Notes: generated from the letters alone by a model not told the origin. A DNA stretch of 64,000 nucleotides from Steroidobacteraceae bacterium (GCA_029266835.1 JAQSWD010000001.1:1-64000), one strand, 5' to 3'; positions 36,801-45,494 are shown, counted from the first letter of the stretch. Numbers and translations: made by a program.

Positions 36801-39800
36801 GGCGACCGACACGCTCACCGTGACCTACACCCCCGTGGTGGACACGACGGCGCCCGCCGTGACGGCGCGTACACCCGCGTCGGGCAGCACCGGCGTGGTG
36901 CTCGCTACCACGGCGACCGTGACCTTCAGCGAGGCCATGGACGTCTCGACGATCAACTCAAACACCATCCAGCTGCGCAACGCCGGCAACACGCTCATCA
37001 CTGGTACGGTGACCTATGACGTGGGCACCCGCGTGGCCACGCTGACGCCGTCCGCCCCGCTGGCGCTGAACACCGTTTACACGGTGACGGTGCGCGGTGG
37101 CGCCAGTGATCCTCGCGTCAAGGACCTGGCCGGCAATGCGCTGGCCAACAACGACAGCTGGTCGTTCACCACCACGGCCGTGAACGTTCAGACGTACACG
37201 CTGTGGCCGAATACCGCCACGCCGGTCAATGCGTCGGACAATGGCACCAGCCCCGTCGAGCTCGGCCTCAAGTTCCGCTCCGACGTGGCCGGCCGTGTGA
37301 CCGGTGTGCGCTTCTTCAAAGGCCCGACCAACACCGGCACCCATATCGGCCGCTTGTGGACGGCCGCGGGCGGCTCGCTCGGCGAAGTGACGTTCATCAA
37401 TGAAACTGCCTCCGGCTGGCAGCAGGCGTTCTTCGGATCGCCCATCGACATCCAGCCGAACACCACCTACGTGGTGTCGTATTTCGCGCCGAACGGCGGC
37501 TACGCCTACGATGCGAATTACTTCACGACCAATGGCGTCGACAACGGCGTACTGCATGCGCCCAACAACGCGGCCGCGAGTGGCAACGGCGTGTACCTCT
37601 ACGCGCCCACCGGCGGCTTCCCGAACAACACGTTCGGATCCGCCAACTACTGGGTCGACGTGATCTTCGAGAATGTGTCGACCCCTGACACCACGGGCCC
37701 GAACATCACGCTGCGGCAGCCCGCTGGCGGCGCGGTCAACGTGGCCATCAACGGCGCGGTGAACGTGACCTTCAACGAGGCGCTGGATGCGGCCACGGTG
37801 AACAGCTCGACTCTCGAGCTGCGCACCGCCGGCAACACCCTGGTGCCCGCGACCGTCTCGTACGCGAACAATGTGGCCTCGCTGATCCCCACCAACCCGC
37901 TGGCGAATTCCAGCGTGTACACGGTGAACGTGCGCGGTGGCGCCACCGATCCGCGCATCAAGGACATCGCGGGCAACGCACTGGCGGCGAACGACAGCTG
38001 GTCGTTCACGACGGCGGCCGCTGGCGGCCCCTGCAACGCCAACACCATCACCGCCGAGAATTGCCTCACGGGCCATCCCTCGAGCGAGTGGGACGTGGTC
38101 GGCGCCGGCGACCCGAGCATCCAGGGCTTCGCCACGCAGATCTCGGTCAACCGCGGCAGCACGGTCCAGTTCAAGGTCAACACCAACTCGACCAACTACC
38201 GCTTCGACATCTATCGCATGGGCTACTACGGTGGTCTCGGCGCGCGTCGCATCACCTCGGTGAACCCGACGGCCACGCTGCCGCAGAACCAGCCGAGCTG
38301 TCTCACGCAGCCTTCCACCGGCCTCATCGACTGCGGCAACTGGGCGGTCTCCGGGCAGTGGGCGGTGCCTGCCAATGCGGTATCCGGCATCTACTTCGCC
38401 AAGGTGATCCGCCTCGACACGGGTGGCGCGAGCCACATCGTGTTCATCGTGCGCAATGACTCGGCGACGTCGGACATCGTCTTCCAGACCTCCGACACGA
38501 CCTGGCAGGCGTACAACAATTACGGCGGCAACAGCCTTTACATGGGTTCGCCCGGCACCAATCCGGCGCGCGCGTACAAGGTGAGCTACAACCGTCCGTT
38601 CAACACGCGTGCCGTGGACAACGGCCAGGACTGGGTCTTCAACTCCGAATACCCCATGGTCCGCTGGCTCGAAGCGAACGGCTATGACGTCACGTACATC
38701 ACGGGCGTGGACACCGACCGCGCGGCCAATCTGCTGACCTCGCGCCGCGCGTTCCTGTCCGTGGGCCATGACGAGTACTGGTCCGGCCAGCAGCGCGCCA
38801 ACGTCGAAGCCGCGCGTAATGCCGGCGTCAACCTGGCGTTCTTCAGCGGTAACGAGATCTTCTGGAAGATCCGTTGGGAGAACAGCATCGACGGCTCGGG
38901 CACCCCGTACCGCACCTTGGTCAACTACAAGGAAACGCACGCGAACGCGAAGATCGATCCCTCCTCGGAGTGGACCGGTACCTGGCGCGATCCGCGCTTC
39001 AGCCCGCCGGCTGATGGCGGCCGCCCCGAGAATGCGCTCACCGGCACGGCCTTCACCGTGAACTCCGGCACGGCGGCCATCGTGGTGCCCGCGGCGGAAG
39101 GCAAGATGCGTCTGTGGCGCAACACCTCCATCGCGTCACTTGCGGATGACCAGTCGGTCACGCTGCCCGCGGGCACGCTGGGCTACGAATGGGATTCGGA
39201 CCTCGACAACGGTTTCCGTCCGCCCGGCCTGGTCCGCCTGTCGAACACCACGGTGAATGGTGTCGACAAGCTCCAGGACCACGGTTCCTCGTATGCCCTC
39301 GACACCGCGAACCATGCGCTGACGATGTACAAGCACGCGAGTGGCGCACGTGTCTTCGGCGCCGGCACCATCCAGTGGTCCTGGGGTCTCGACGCGACGC
39401 ATGACCGTCCGGGTACTCCGAGCGACATCCGCATGCAGCAGGCGACGGTGAACCTGTTCGCCGACATGAACCTGCAGCCGGCGACGCTGCAGCCCGGACT
39501 GTTCAGCGCCAGTGCGTCTACGGACAACACCGCGCCGACGGTGGTCATCACGTCACCCGCCGCGGGTGCCGGCATTCCGCAGAACGCGGTGCAGATCACG
39601 GGTACCGCCAGCGACGTGGGCGGCGTGGTCGGTGGCGTCGAAGTCTCGGTTGACGGTGGCACCACCTGGCGCGCGGCGACGGGCCGTACCAGCTGGTCGT
39701 ATACCTGGGTGCCGACCAGCACCGGTGAAATAACGGTGCGCGTGCGCGCGGTCGACGACAGCGGCAACCTGCAGAGCTCGCCGGCGACCCGCACGTTCAA

Positions 39801-41727
39801 CGTCGGCAGCGCGGCCTGTCCGTGCTCGCTGTGGCCCCTCGAGACGCCGGCCAGCAGCGTCGATGCGGATCCGAACGCCGTGGAACTCGGCGTGCGCTTC
39901 CGCTCGAGCAGCGCGGGCAGCATCACCGCCCTGCGCTTCTTCAAGCATCCGCAGAATACGGGCGTGCACGTCGGCAGCCTGTGGACCAGCGGGGGCTCGC
40001 TGATCGCGCAGGTCACGTTCACGGGCGAGACCGCCTCGGGCTGGCAGACACAAGCCCTGGCATCGCCGGTGAACATCCAGGCGAACACCGACTACGTGGT
40101 GTCTTATCACACGAACTCGGGCTTCTACACGGGTGACGACGGGTACTTCGCCAGCAGTGGCGTGGTCAGCGGCCCGCTCTCCGCTCCGCAAGACGGCGTG
40201 GGCGGCGCCAACGGCCTGTACAAGTACGGTTCGTCCAGCGTGTTCCCCGACGAGACCTACAACAGCGAGAACTACTGGGTAGACGTTGTATTCACCAACA
40301 CCGCGGGGCCGGCGGATACGACGGCTCCCGTCGTGACCATCACGGGTCCGACCAGCAACACCACCACCACGGTGACCTCGACACCGCTGACCATCAGCGG
40401 CACCGCGACCGACGCCGTGGGCGTGACGCAGGTGAGCTGGGCCAACAACCGCGGTGGCAGCGGCAATGCCAGTGGCACGACCAGCTGGTCCGTGAGCGGC
40501 ATCGTGCTGCAGTCCGGTCAGAACGTGCTCACGGTGACGGCGCGCGACGCGGCCGGCAACACCAGTACGGACACGCTGACGGTGACGTACAACGTGACCG
40601 ATACCACCGCGCCGGTGGTGACCATCAGTTCACCTACCAGCAACTCGACCACCACCGTGACGAGCACGCCGCTGAGCATCGGCGGCACGGCCTCCGATGC
40701 CGTGGGCGTGACCCAGGTGACCTGGGCCAACAACCGCGGCGGCAGCGGCACGGCCAGCGGTACGACCAACTGGTCGGTGAGCGGCATCGCGCTGCAGTCG
40801 GGTACCAACGTGATCACGGTGACGGCGCGCGATGCGGCCAACAACACCAGCACCGACACGATCACGGTGACCTATTCGCCGGATACCACGCAGCCCACGG
40901 TGACCATTACCGGGCCAACGTCCAATTCCACGCTGACGGTCAGCACGAGCTCGGTGACACTGAGTGGCACGGCATCTGACAACGTCGGTGTCACCCAGGT
41001 GAGCTGGTCGAGCAGCCGTGGCGTGAGCGGCAATGCCTCCGGCACGACCAACTGGTCGGCGAGCAACGTCACGCTGCTGTCGGGACAGAACGTGTTGACC
41101 GTGACGGCAAGTGACGCGGCGGGAAACACCCGCACGGACACGCTGACCATCACGTACAACCCGGATACCACTCAGCCCAATGTGACCATCACGTCGCCCA
41201 CGTCCAACTCCACGCACACGACCACTGCATCCAGCCTGGCGCTGGGTGGCACGGCGTCGGACAACGTGGCGGTGACGCAGGTGACCTGGTCGAACAATCG
41301 CGGCGGCAGCGGTACCGCTTCGGGCACGACCAGCTGGTCGGTGGCCGGTATCACGCTGCAGAGCGGCTCAAACATATTGACCGTGACCGCGCGCGATGCG
41401 GCTGGCAACACACGTACCGATACGCTGACGGTGACCTACAACCCGGATACCACGCAGCCCAGCATCACCATCACGTCACCCACCAGCAATTCGACTCTCA
41501 CGACCTCGTCGTCGAGCATCACGCTGCGCGGCAGCGCCTCTGACAACGTAGGCGTGACGCAGGTGACCTGGTCGAGCAACCGTGGCGGCAGCGGAACGGC
41601 CACCGGCACCACGAGCTGGAACACCAGCAGCATTTCGCTGGTGCGTGGTACGACGGCGTTCACCGTGACGGCGCGCGACGCGGCGGGCAACACCCGCACC
41701 GACACGCTGACGGTCACGCGGCCCTAA
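33838..41727 (+). CDS. giant secreted mosaic protein: deacetylase-like head, DUF4082, Ig-like and N,N-dimethylformamidase-like modules
   Basis: About 2629 residues. Start 33838 gives a clean signal peptide (MTFKNFARSLLILVAGFVAP, cleaved near TANA); ATG 33784 is an alternative. Approximate order: 30-270 ThuA/GATase-like Rossmann region (ILVVTNGNQNFGKFYAEIL); 278-610 NodB-like region with MSGDDHGYL and HEVGLHVN; 622-735, 1002-1115 and 1284-1396 Big_5/SbsA-type Ig domains; 738-898, 1120-1278 and 1994-2153 DUF4082 domains; 1398-1885 N,N-dimethylformamidase beta-subunit-like domain (FDIYRMGYYGGLGARR, SVGHDEYWS); 905-1000 and 1895-1985 Ig-like domains; 2160-2629 five tandem Ig repeats. There is no PEP-CTERM or LPxTG tail, so the secretion route is unclear. 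It is probably a surface or matrix protein acting on the locus polysaccharide; no activity is established. Confidence 0.8.
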   Translation: MTFKNFARSLLILVAGFVAPLGTANANPNQGPGGPILVVTNGNQNFGKFYAEILRTEGFNSFAVAEIGSVTSTVLNNYDVVILAKIPVTGSQASMFNTWVNAGGNLIAMDPGAELASLVGVTQNGTTISNGYLLVNGGTRFGAGIAATTLQFHGTAQASALNGATSIAALYSTATTPTASPAVTLRNVGANGGQVAAFMYDLATSVVYTRQGNPAWAGTERDGIAPRRSDDMFYGPSATDPQPDWIDKSKITIPQADEQQRFLANLITEMNADRKPLPRFWYLPNQHRAAIVMSGDDHGYLFTSHGGGTAQRFDQFNALSPAGCSVANWECVRGTSYVFTNGALTNSQAAAYQAQGHEVGLHVNTLQGGQCQDFTQSSLAQSYTEQMADFFAKFTSVSPLSTERHHCIVWSDWASGAKVQASNGIRLDTSYYYWPGEWVQNTPGHMTGSAMPMRFADLDGSLIDVYQVVSQMTDESQQQYPFTPNTLLDRAIGPAEQYGVYTVNAHTDQFYMDESSLTVESAQARGVPVVSARQMLTWLDGRNNSSFGSLAFASNNLTFTVTQAAGATGLHGMLPWRSGSRFLGDLTRNGASLPYEVVTVKGIEYALFPAASGNYVATYQADTVAPTVASRTPAAGATNVPQASVIRAGFSESMDAATITSSTFEVRDSTNTLVAGSLSYNASTLAATFLPAGPLASGTTYTVTVRGGASDPRVKDVAGNALAATASWSFTTAVAPNCPCSIFKATDIPATASAPDTGAVELGVKFRADINGYIKGIRFYKGPDNIGTHVGTLWTGTGTPLAQVTFFNETATGWQEALFATPVPVTAGSNYVVSYHAPNGGYSITQNQFTTAGVDNGPLHALSFDESGGNGVFVYAPSGTFPTGSWQNTNYWVDVVFDLNATGPPDNTSPVVSITTPVATPTFATDTALLTVGGTSADNVGVTQVNWSNDRGGAGTASGTASWTVANMLLQSGVNVITVTARDAANNTATDTLTVTYTPVVDTTAPAVTARTPASGSTGVVLATTATVTFSEAMDVSTINSNTIQLRNAGNTLITGTVTYDVGTRVATLTPSAPLALNTVYTVTVRGGASDPRVKDLAGNALANNDSWSFTTTAVNVQTYTLWPNTATPVNASDNGTSPVELGLKFRSDVAGRVTGVRFFKGPTNTGTHIGRLWTAAGGSLGEVTFINETASGWQQAFFGSPIDIQPNTTYVVSYFAPNGGYAYDANYFTTNGVDNGVLHAPNNAAASGNGVYLYAPTGGFPNNTFGSANYWVDVIFENVSTPDTTGPNITLRQPAGGAVNVAINGAVNVTFNEALDAATVNSSTLELRTAGNTLVPATVSYANNVASLIPTNPLANSSVYTVNVRGGATDPRIKDIAGNALAANDSWSFTTAAAGGPCNANTITAENCLTGHPSSEWDVVGAGDPSIQGFATQISVNRGSTVQFKVNTNSTNYRFDIYRMGYYGGLGARRITSVNPTATLPQNQPSCLTQPSTGLIDCGNWAVSGQWAVPANAVSGIYFAKVIRLDTGGASHIVFIVRNDSATSDIVFQTSDTTWQAYNNYGGNSLYMGSPGTNPARAYKVSYNRPFNTRAVDNGQDWVFNSEYPMVRWLEANGYDVTYITGVDTDRAANLLTSRRAFLSVGHDEYWSGQQRANVEAARNAGVNLAFFSGNEIFWKIRWENSIDGSGTPYRTLVNYKETHANAKIDPSSEWTGTWRDPRFSPPADGGRPENALTGTAFTVNSGTAAIVVPAAEGKMRLWRNTSIASLADDQSVTLPAGTLGYEWDSDLDNGFRPPGLVRLSNTTVNGVDKLQDHGSSYALDTANHALTMYKHASGARVFGAGTIQWSWGLDATHDRPGTPSDIRMQQATVNLFADMNLQPATLQPGLFSASASTDNTAPTVVITSPAAGAGIPQNAVQITGTASDVGGVVGGVEVSVDGGTTWRAATGRTSWSYTWVPTSTGEITVRVRAVDDSGNLQSSPATRTFNVGSAACPCSLWPLETPASSVDADPNAVELGVRFRSSSAGSITALRFFKHPQNTGVHVGSLWTSGGSLIAQVTFTGETASGWQTQALASPVNIQANTDYVVSYHTNSGFYTGDDGYFASSGVVSGPLSAPQDGVGGANGLYKYGSSSVFPDETYNSENYWVDVVFTNTAGPADTTAPVVTITGPTSNTTTTVTSTPLTISGTATDAVGVTQVSWANNRGGSGNASGTTSWSVSGIVLQSGQNVLTVTARDAAGNTSTDTLTVTYNVTDTTAPVVTISSPTSNSTTTVTSTPLSIGGTASDAVGVTQVTWANNRGGSGTASGTTNWSVSGIALQSGTNVITVTARDAANNTSTDTITVTYSPDTTQPTVTITGPTSNSTLTVSTSSVTLSGTASDNVGVTQVSWSSSRGVSGNASGTTNWSASNVTLLSGQNVLTVTASDAAGNTRTDTLTITYNPDTTQPNVTITSPTSNSTHTTTASSLALGGTASDNVAVTQVTWSNNRGGSGTASGTTSWSVAGITLQSGSNILTVTARDAAGNTRTDTLTVTYNPDTTQPSITITSPTSNSTLTTSSSSITLRGSASDNVGVTQVTWSSNRGGSGTATGTTSWNTSSISLVRGTTAFTVTARDAAGNTRTDTLTVTRP
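40315..41725 (+). repeat. five tandem Ig-like coding repeats (about 94 residues each)
   Basis: Units start at 40315, 40600, 40882, 41164 and 41446, each beginning DTTAP or DTTQP and containing SPTSNST, GTASDNVGVTQV, NNRGGSGTASGTT, LQSGxNVLTVTARDAAGNT and DTLTVTY. Unit lengths are 285, 282, 282, 282 and about 279 bases. The repeats are similar at DNA level, so copy number may vary between strains and they are a risk for misassembly. A sixth, more divergent copy lies at about 36550-36840. Confidence 0.85.
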
Positions 41728-41739
41728 CTAGATCGGCAT

Positions 41740-42930
41740 TTACAGGTCGACTCGGGGGCGGGACGGGGCGGCGCAAGCCTCCGCGTCCTTGCACCGGGCG
41801 CTGGCGGGCGAATAGGCGTTCCGCTGGTACATCCGCGGTGCCGACCTGGCATCGGCTGGCGCCACCCACACATCGGTGCTCGGGCTCGACCCATCCTCGG
41901 CTGCCGGAACCGAATACAGCACATGCGCATCGTCCAGCCACTCGAGCTGATCATCGATGCTGCGTCTTTCGGACAGCGCCGTCTCACGGCCTGTCGCCAG
42001 GTCCAGCACCTGCAGCTGCCAGAGGATGCGGTTGCCGACCATGAGCCGCTTCTTGTACGCCACGCGTGTGGCATCCGGTGACAGGGAAGGGCACTCGACA
42101 TTCTCGTGGATCACTTCGGCTGAGCGCGTGGCGATGTCTCCGCGCACCAGGAAGTGCTTCTGGCTGGTCGACAGCGTGGCGTAGAACTTCTTCGCATCGG
42201 GCGTGAAGGTGACGCCCCAGAAATTGAAATCCGGTGACTCGATGACTTTGCCGTCCCGCCTGACCGTGAAGGACTCGAGGTCGGCGATCACTGCGGCGGT
42301 ACTGGTGTTCAGCAGCAGCGTCTGGGTCGAGAAGTCGAGCGTGGTGTAGCCATGCCCGGAGACGAACACGGTGAAGGCGGCCACCGAGCCGTCGATCGAG
42401 ACGCGAGCGCGGCTGGGAATCCCCTTGAGCGGCATGGTCGCCGACACGGCGAAAGTGCGCGCATCGAACAGCGAGGCCGCATAAGTGGTGAATACACCCC
42501 GGTCGGCGCTGAGGCAGATGCCGTGGCCGCCGGAGACGTAAACGACTTCGCAGGCCATGGCGTCCACGTAGTTCACCACCTGGGGCTGCCCGGAATCCGT
42601 CCAGGCGACTTTTCCGTAGTGCTGGTCCACGCCCATGTGCCGGAAGAAAAGCAGATTGGCCTGCTGCGGTGATCGTTGTTCGTCCGTGACAGCGGGGGGC
42701 GCGGGATCCGCCGCGGCGACGGGTGGCGGTTCCGCGGGTGCGCCGCTCGCGTCGGGACGATGGACCGATGGCGATTCGACGTGTGCAGGCGCGGCCGGCA
42801 AATCGCTGGTCGGCGCCGGTGTGTTCTGGATTGCCTCGGTGCGCCGTTTGACGTGCAGCAGGTACACCGCCAGCAACACGGCAATGCACGCGGTCAACGC
42901 GGTGAAGATTGCCACGGGTCTAGCTTTCAT
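41740..42930 (-). CDS. membrane-anchored TolB-like beta-propeller protein
   Basis: A 396-residue protein. The N-terminus (PVAIFTALTACIAVLLAVYLLHV) is an uncleaved membrane anchor, followed by a Pro/Ala-rich linker to about residue 90. The rest has WD40/TolB-type strands (GVTFTPDAKKFYATL, CPSLSPDATRVAYKKR, WQLQVLDLATGRETALSE, QLEWLDDAHVLYSVP), so a periplasmic propeller is likely. Function unknown; such proteins often mediate contacts in envelope complexes. It overlaps the MFS gene by 11 bases and converges on the giant gene, 12 bases away. Confidence 0.7.
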   Translation of the reverse strand: MKARPVAIFTALTACIAVLLAVYLLHVKRRTEAIQNTPAPTSDLPAAPAHVESPSVHRPDASGAPAEPPPVAAADPAPPAVTDEQRSPQQANLLFFRHMGVDQHYGKVAWTDSGQPQVVNYVDAMACEVVYVSGGHGICLSADRGVFTTYAASLFDARTFAVSATMPLKGIPSRARVSIDGSVAAFTVFVSGHGYTTLDFSTQTLLLNTSTAAVIADLESFTVRRDGKVIESPDFNFWGVTFTPDAKKFYATLSTSQKHFLVRGDIATRSAEVIHENVECPSLSPDATRVAYKKRLMVGNRILWQLQVLDLATGRETALSERRSIDDQLEWLDDAHVLYSVPAAEDGSSPSTDVWVAPADARSAPRMYQRNAYSPASARCKDAEACAAPSRPRVDL

Positions 42931-44182
42931 TGTCAGTGGCTCGCAGCAATGTCACGGCGATGACGACCGCGATTCCCATCGCGGCGCCGAAAATCAATAC
43001 GGAGTACTTCAGGCCAACGCCCTGCCACAACGCGCCGAAAATGACGGAGGAACTCAGTTTGCCGAGACCTATGCCGGTGGCGATCAACGCGATGCCGCCG
43101 GTCCGTCGTGCGGCCGGGATCACGGCGCTGGCCAGCGCCATCAGGATTCCTTCGGTGGCCGCGTAGTAGAGGCCCAGCATCGCCAGGCAAGCCACCGCGG
43201 TTCCGACGCTGATATTTCCGGAGAAGAACAGCAGCGCATACAACAGGACAAGCACCCCGTAGCCGCAGATGAAAACCGCGGACCGGCTGCTGCGATCGGC
43301 GAGGCGGCCGGCGGGCACGGAGAAGATCATGTAACCCGCGGCGGTCATTACGTAGAACAGCGGGAAGTAGCTGGCGGCAGTTCCGCTCTTCTCCTGGAGC
43401 ATCAGGTAGATGAAGCCATCGCTGATGGTGGTCAGCGCGAGCAGCGCACCGACCGCGGCGATCGCCAGAAAACGGCGGGAGCTCAACAGCCCACGCGGAA
43501 CTGGCGATGGGACGGGCGTCGGCTCCGCGCGAGTCGTGCGCGGCACGAACAGCCACAGCGCCGCGACGCCAAGCACCGCGAACGCGAAGCTGGTTATCCA
43601 GACGGCGTCGAATGCGCCGGGCAGCGCGGCCAGCAGCAGGAAGGCGATGATGGGGCCCAGCAGCGATCCGCAGGCATCCATTGCCCTGTGGATCGAATAT
43701 GCGCTGGCGTAGTGTTCCGGAGCGGTGTTCAGCGAGATCAGCGCGTCGCGCGGCGCGGCGCGAATGCCCTTGCCGAGACGGTCGAGCCCGATCACCAGCA
43801 GGAGCCACCCGTATGTGGTGCCCACCCAGAGCAGGAGTAGTTTGCAGGCCGCCGACACGCCATACCCGCACAGGGCGACCTCTTTCTGCCGGGAAGTCCG
43901 ATCGGCAAGAAAACCTGCGAACAAGCTGAAGAGGGCGATCGCAAAACCGTTGTACAGGCCATCGACGATGCCGAACTGCAGGGGGCTCAAATGCAGGTGC
44001 AGCACCACGTAGACGGGCAGCAAACTGTTGACCATCTCGGACGAGACGTCGGTGAGCAGGCTGGTGAAACCCAGGCCTATGACCACCGGAGAAACCTTGA
44101 GCGGCGTCGAGGGGCGGATACCGCCCCGGCCCAGTTTCAATCTTTCAATCCACTCCAGCGGATACATGTCGACACGCATCAA
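42920..44182 (-). CDS. MFS transporter
   Basis: A 420-residue protein with 12 hydrophobic segments in two halves. The N-half has FTSLLTDVSSEMVNSLLPVYV and FAGFLADRTSRQKEV (the MFS motif-A-like loop), then DRLGKGIRAAPRDALI, typical of one MFS subfamily of unknown substrate. The C-half repeats the loop as AGRLADRSSRSAVF. It could export or import a small molecule; nothing in the context fixes the substrate. Translation of the TolB-like gene seems coupled to it. The 148 bases to the next plus-strand gene contain no recognised feature. Confidence 0.8.
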   Translation of the reverse strand: MMRVDMYPLEWIERLKLGRGGIRPSTPLKVSPVVIGLGFTSLLTDVSSEMVNSLLPVYVVLHLHLSPLQFGIVDGLYNGFAIALFSLFAGFLADRTSRQKEVALCGYGVSAACKLLLLWVGTTYGWLLLVIGLDRLGKGIRAAPRDALISLNTAPEHYASAYSIHRAMDACGSLLGPIIAFLLLAALPGAFDAVWITSFAFAVLGVAALWLFVPRTTRAEPTPVPSPVPRGLLSSRRFLAIAAVGALLALTTISDGFIYLMLQEKSGTAASYFPLFYVMTAAGYMIFSVPAGRLADRSSRSAVFICGYGVLVLLYALLFFSGNISVGTAVACLAMLGLYYAATEGILMALASAVIPAARRTGGIALIATGIGLGKLSSSVIFGALWQGVGLKYSVLIFGAAMGIAVVIAVTLLRATDNES

Positions 44183-44330
44183 TCCCGCAATTCGGGCGAC
44201 GCAGCATACTCAACAAAATCTGGCCGCGGCGGGAGCCAGGTCCGGTGGCTGCATCCTGTCGTGAGCTCAGTGTCGGGGGGCTTTACAAGTCTTGGACCAG
44301 ATAAGCAGGCATGTGGTGTAACCTTCTGAT

Positions 44331-45356
44331 ATGCCAAAGATAATCAAAGTTGGTACGAACGATGCTCAGGAGGTATGTCCCCCCAATGCTGAAAGACCCC
44401 ACGATATGGAATCGAGAATCCCGCTCCCGGCCTTACGCAACCCAATGAGCCGGCCCGGCGATGCTTCGCCAATGAAGGCGACCGCTGTTCACGCGGACCA
44501 GAAGTCCGTCGTTTCCAACGCATTCACCATCGACGTCGAGGACTACTACCACGTCTCGGCGCTGGCCTCGGCCATCCCCCGGGACACCTGGGGCGATCGC
44601 GACTCTCGCGTCTCGGCGAGCACCGAAAGAATTCTTGCCATGCTCGAAGAGCGGCGCATCAAGGGCACGTTTTTCGTGCTGGGCTGGGTGGCGAACCATG
44701 TTCCGCAACTGGTCAAGCGCATCGCGTCGCTGGGCCACGAAATTGCCTGCCATGGGTATTCCCACGAACTCGTGTATCGCCAGACGCCTTCGGTGTTCGC
44801 GGAGGAAACGCTGCGTTCCAAGTCATTGCTGGAAGATCTTTCCGGCCAGTCGGTGACGGGTTACAGGGCCGCCAGTTTTTCGATCACGCCGCGCTCGCGC
44901 TGGGCGCTGGACACGCTCATCGAGCTCGGATTCGAGTACGATTCATCGATCTTCCCGGTGCGCCATGATCGCTATGGCATGCCTGACGCCGCGCGCGAGC
45001 CCGGCTACGTTCTGGCTCCCTCCGGCAGCCGCATCGTCGAATTCCCGATGTCGACAGCCTCGTTCGGGCCGGTCCGGGTCCCGGTCTCCGGAGGCGGGTA
45101 TTTCCGTCTGCTGCCTTACTGGTTCACTCGCCACGGGCTGCGCCAGATCAATCGTGAAGGCCAGCCGTTCACGTTCTATCTACACCCCTGGGAGATCGAT
45201 GCCGATCAGCCGCGCGTGGATGCCGGCCTCGTCTCGAGATTCCGCCACTACACGAACCTGTCGAAATGCGAGGGTCGGCTGCGTCGGTTGCTGGACGAAT
45301 TCCAGTTCACGACCATGCGTAACGTGTTGCGGGCGCAAGGATTATTGTCAATTTGA
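44331..45356 (+). CDS. XrtA-system polysaccharide deacetylase
   Basis: Up to 341 residues; the conserved core starts near 44517 (NAFTIDVEDYYHVSA, the first metal-binding Asp motif), so the true start may be the ATG at 44406, 44445 or 44472; none has a good ribosome site. Other motifs: GTFFVLGWVANHVPQLV, EIACHGYSHELVY (H-x3-H), GYRAASFSITP and FTFYLHPWEID. This is the deacetylase subfamily tied to exosortase A loci (TIGR03006-like, from memory). It should deacetylate the EPS or its precursor. Its 3' end is followed by the sigma54 promoter of a PEP-CTERM gene. Confidence 0.85.
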   Translation: MPKIIKVGTNDAQEVCPPNAERPHDMESRIPLPALRNPMSRPGDASPMKATAVHADQKSVVSNAFTIDVEDYYHVSALASAIPRDTWGDRDSRVSASTERILAMLEERRIKGTFFVLGWVANHVPQLVKRIASLGHEIACHGYSHELVYRQTPSVFAEETLRSKSLLEDLSGQSVTGYRAASFSITPRSRWALDTLIELGFEYDSSIFPVRHDRYGMPDAAREPGYVLAPSGSRIVEFPMSTASFGPVRVPVSGGGYFRLLPYWFTRHGLRQINREGQPFTFYLHPWEIDADQPRVDAGLVSRFRHYTNLSKCEGRLRRLLDEFQFTTMRNVLRAQGLLSI

Positions 45357-45448
45357 ACGCCGCGGACATGTCGAACTACTTGACAACGGCATTTCATTTC
45401 CAAGACACGGTGCAGCCAAGTGTTTGAATCGAAAGGCAGCCTTCCCAG

Positions 45449-45464
45449 TGGCACGTGGAGTGCA
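45449..45464 (+). promoter_or_regulatory. sigma54 (-24/-12) promoter of a PEP-CTERM gene
   Basis: TGGCACGTGGAGTGCA fits TGGCACG-N4-TTGCW with one mismatch (G for T) and exact GG-N10-GC spacing. Transcription would start near 45475, so translation must begin at ATG 45495 or 45507, not at the in-frame ATG 45468 inside the promoter. Sigma54/PrsR control of PEP-CTERM genes is known from floc-forming bacteria. Confidence 0.75.
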
Positions 45465-45494
45465 TCAATGGAAAGCAAGCGAGTCACTCGAAAC

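Noticed and set aside
36958-38940. Minus-strand open frame of 660 codons inside the giant gene
   Set aside because: Composition is Val/Arg/Asp/His-rich with no domain; the plus strand has clear DUF4082 and Ig domains.
40315-41725. Repeats that might look like a CRISPR array
   Set aside because: Units are about 280 bases, contiguous and coding for Ig-like domains; there are no short repeats with unique spacers.
45468-45494. Start codon at 45468 with GGAG upstream for the second PEP-CTERM protein
   Set aside because: The putative ribosome site is part of the sigma54 -12 region, so this ATG would precede the transcription start.
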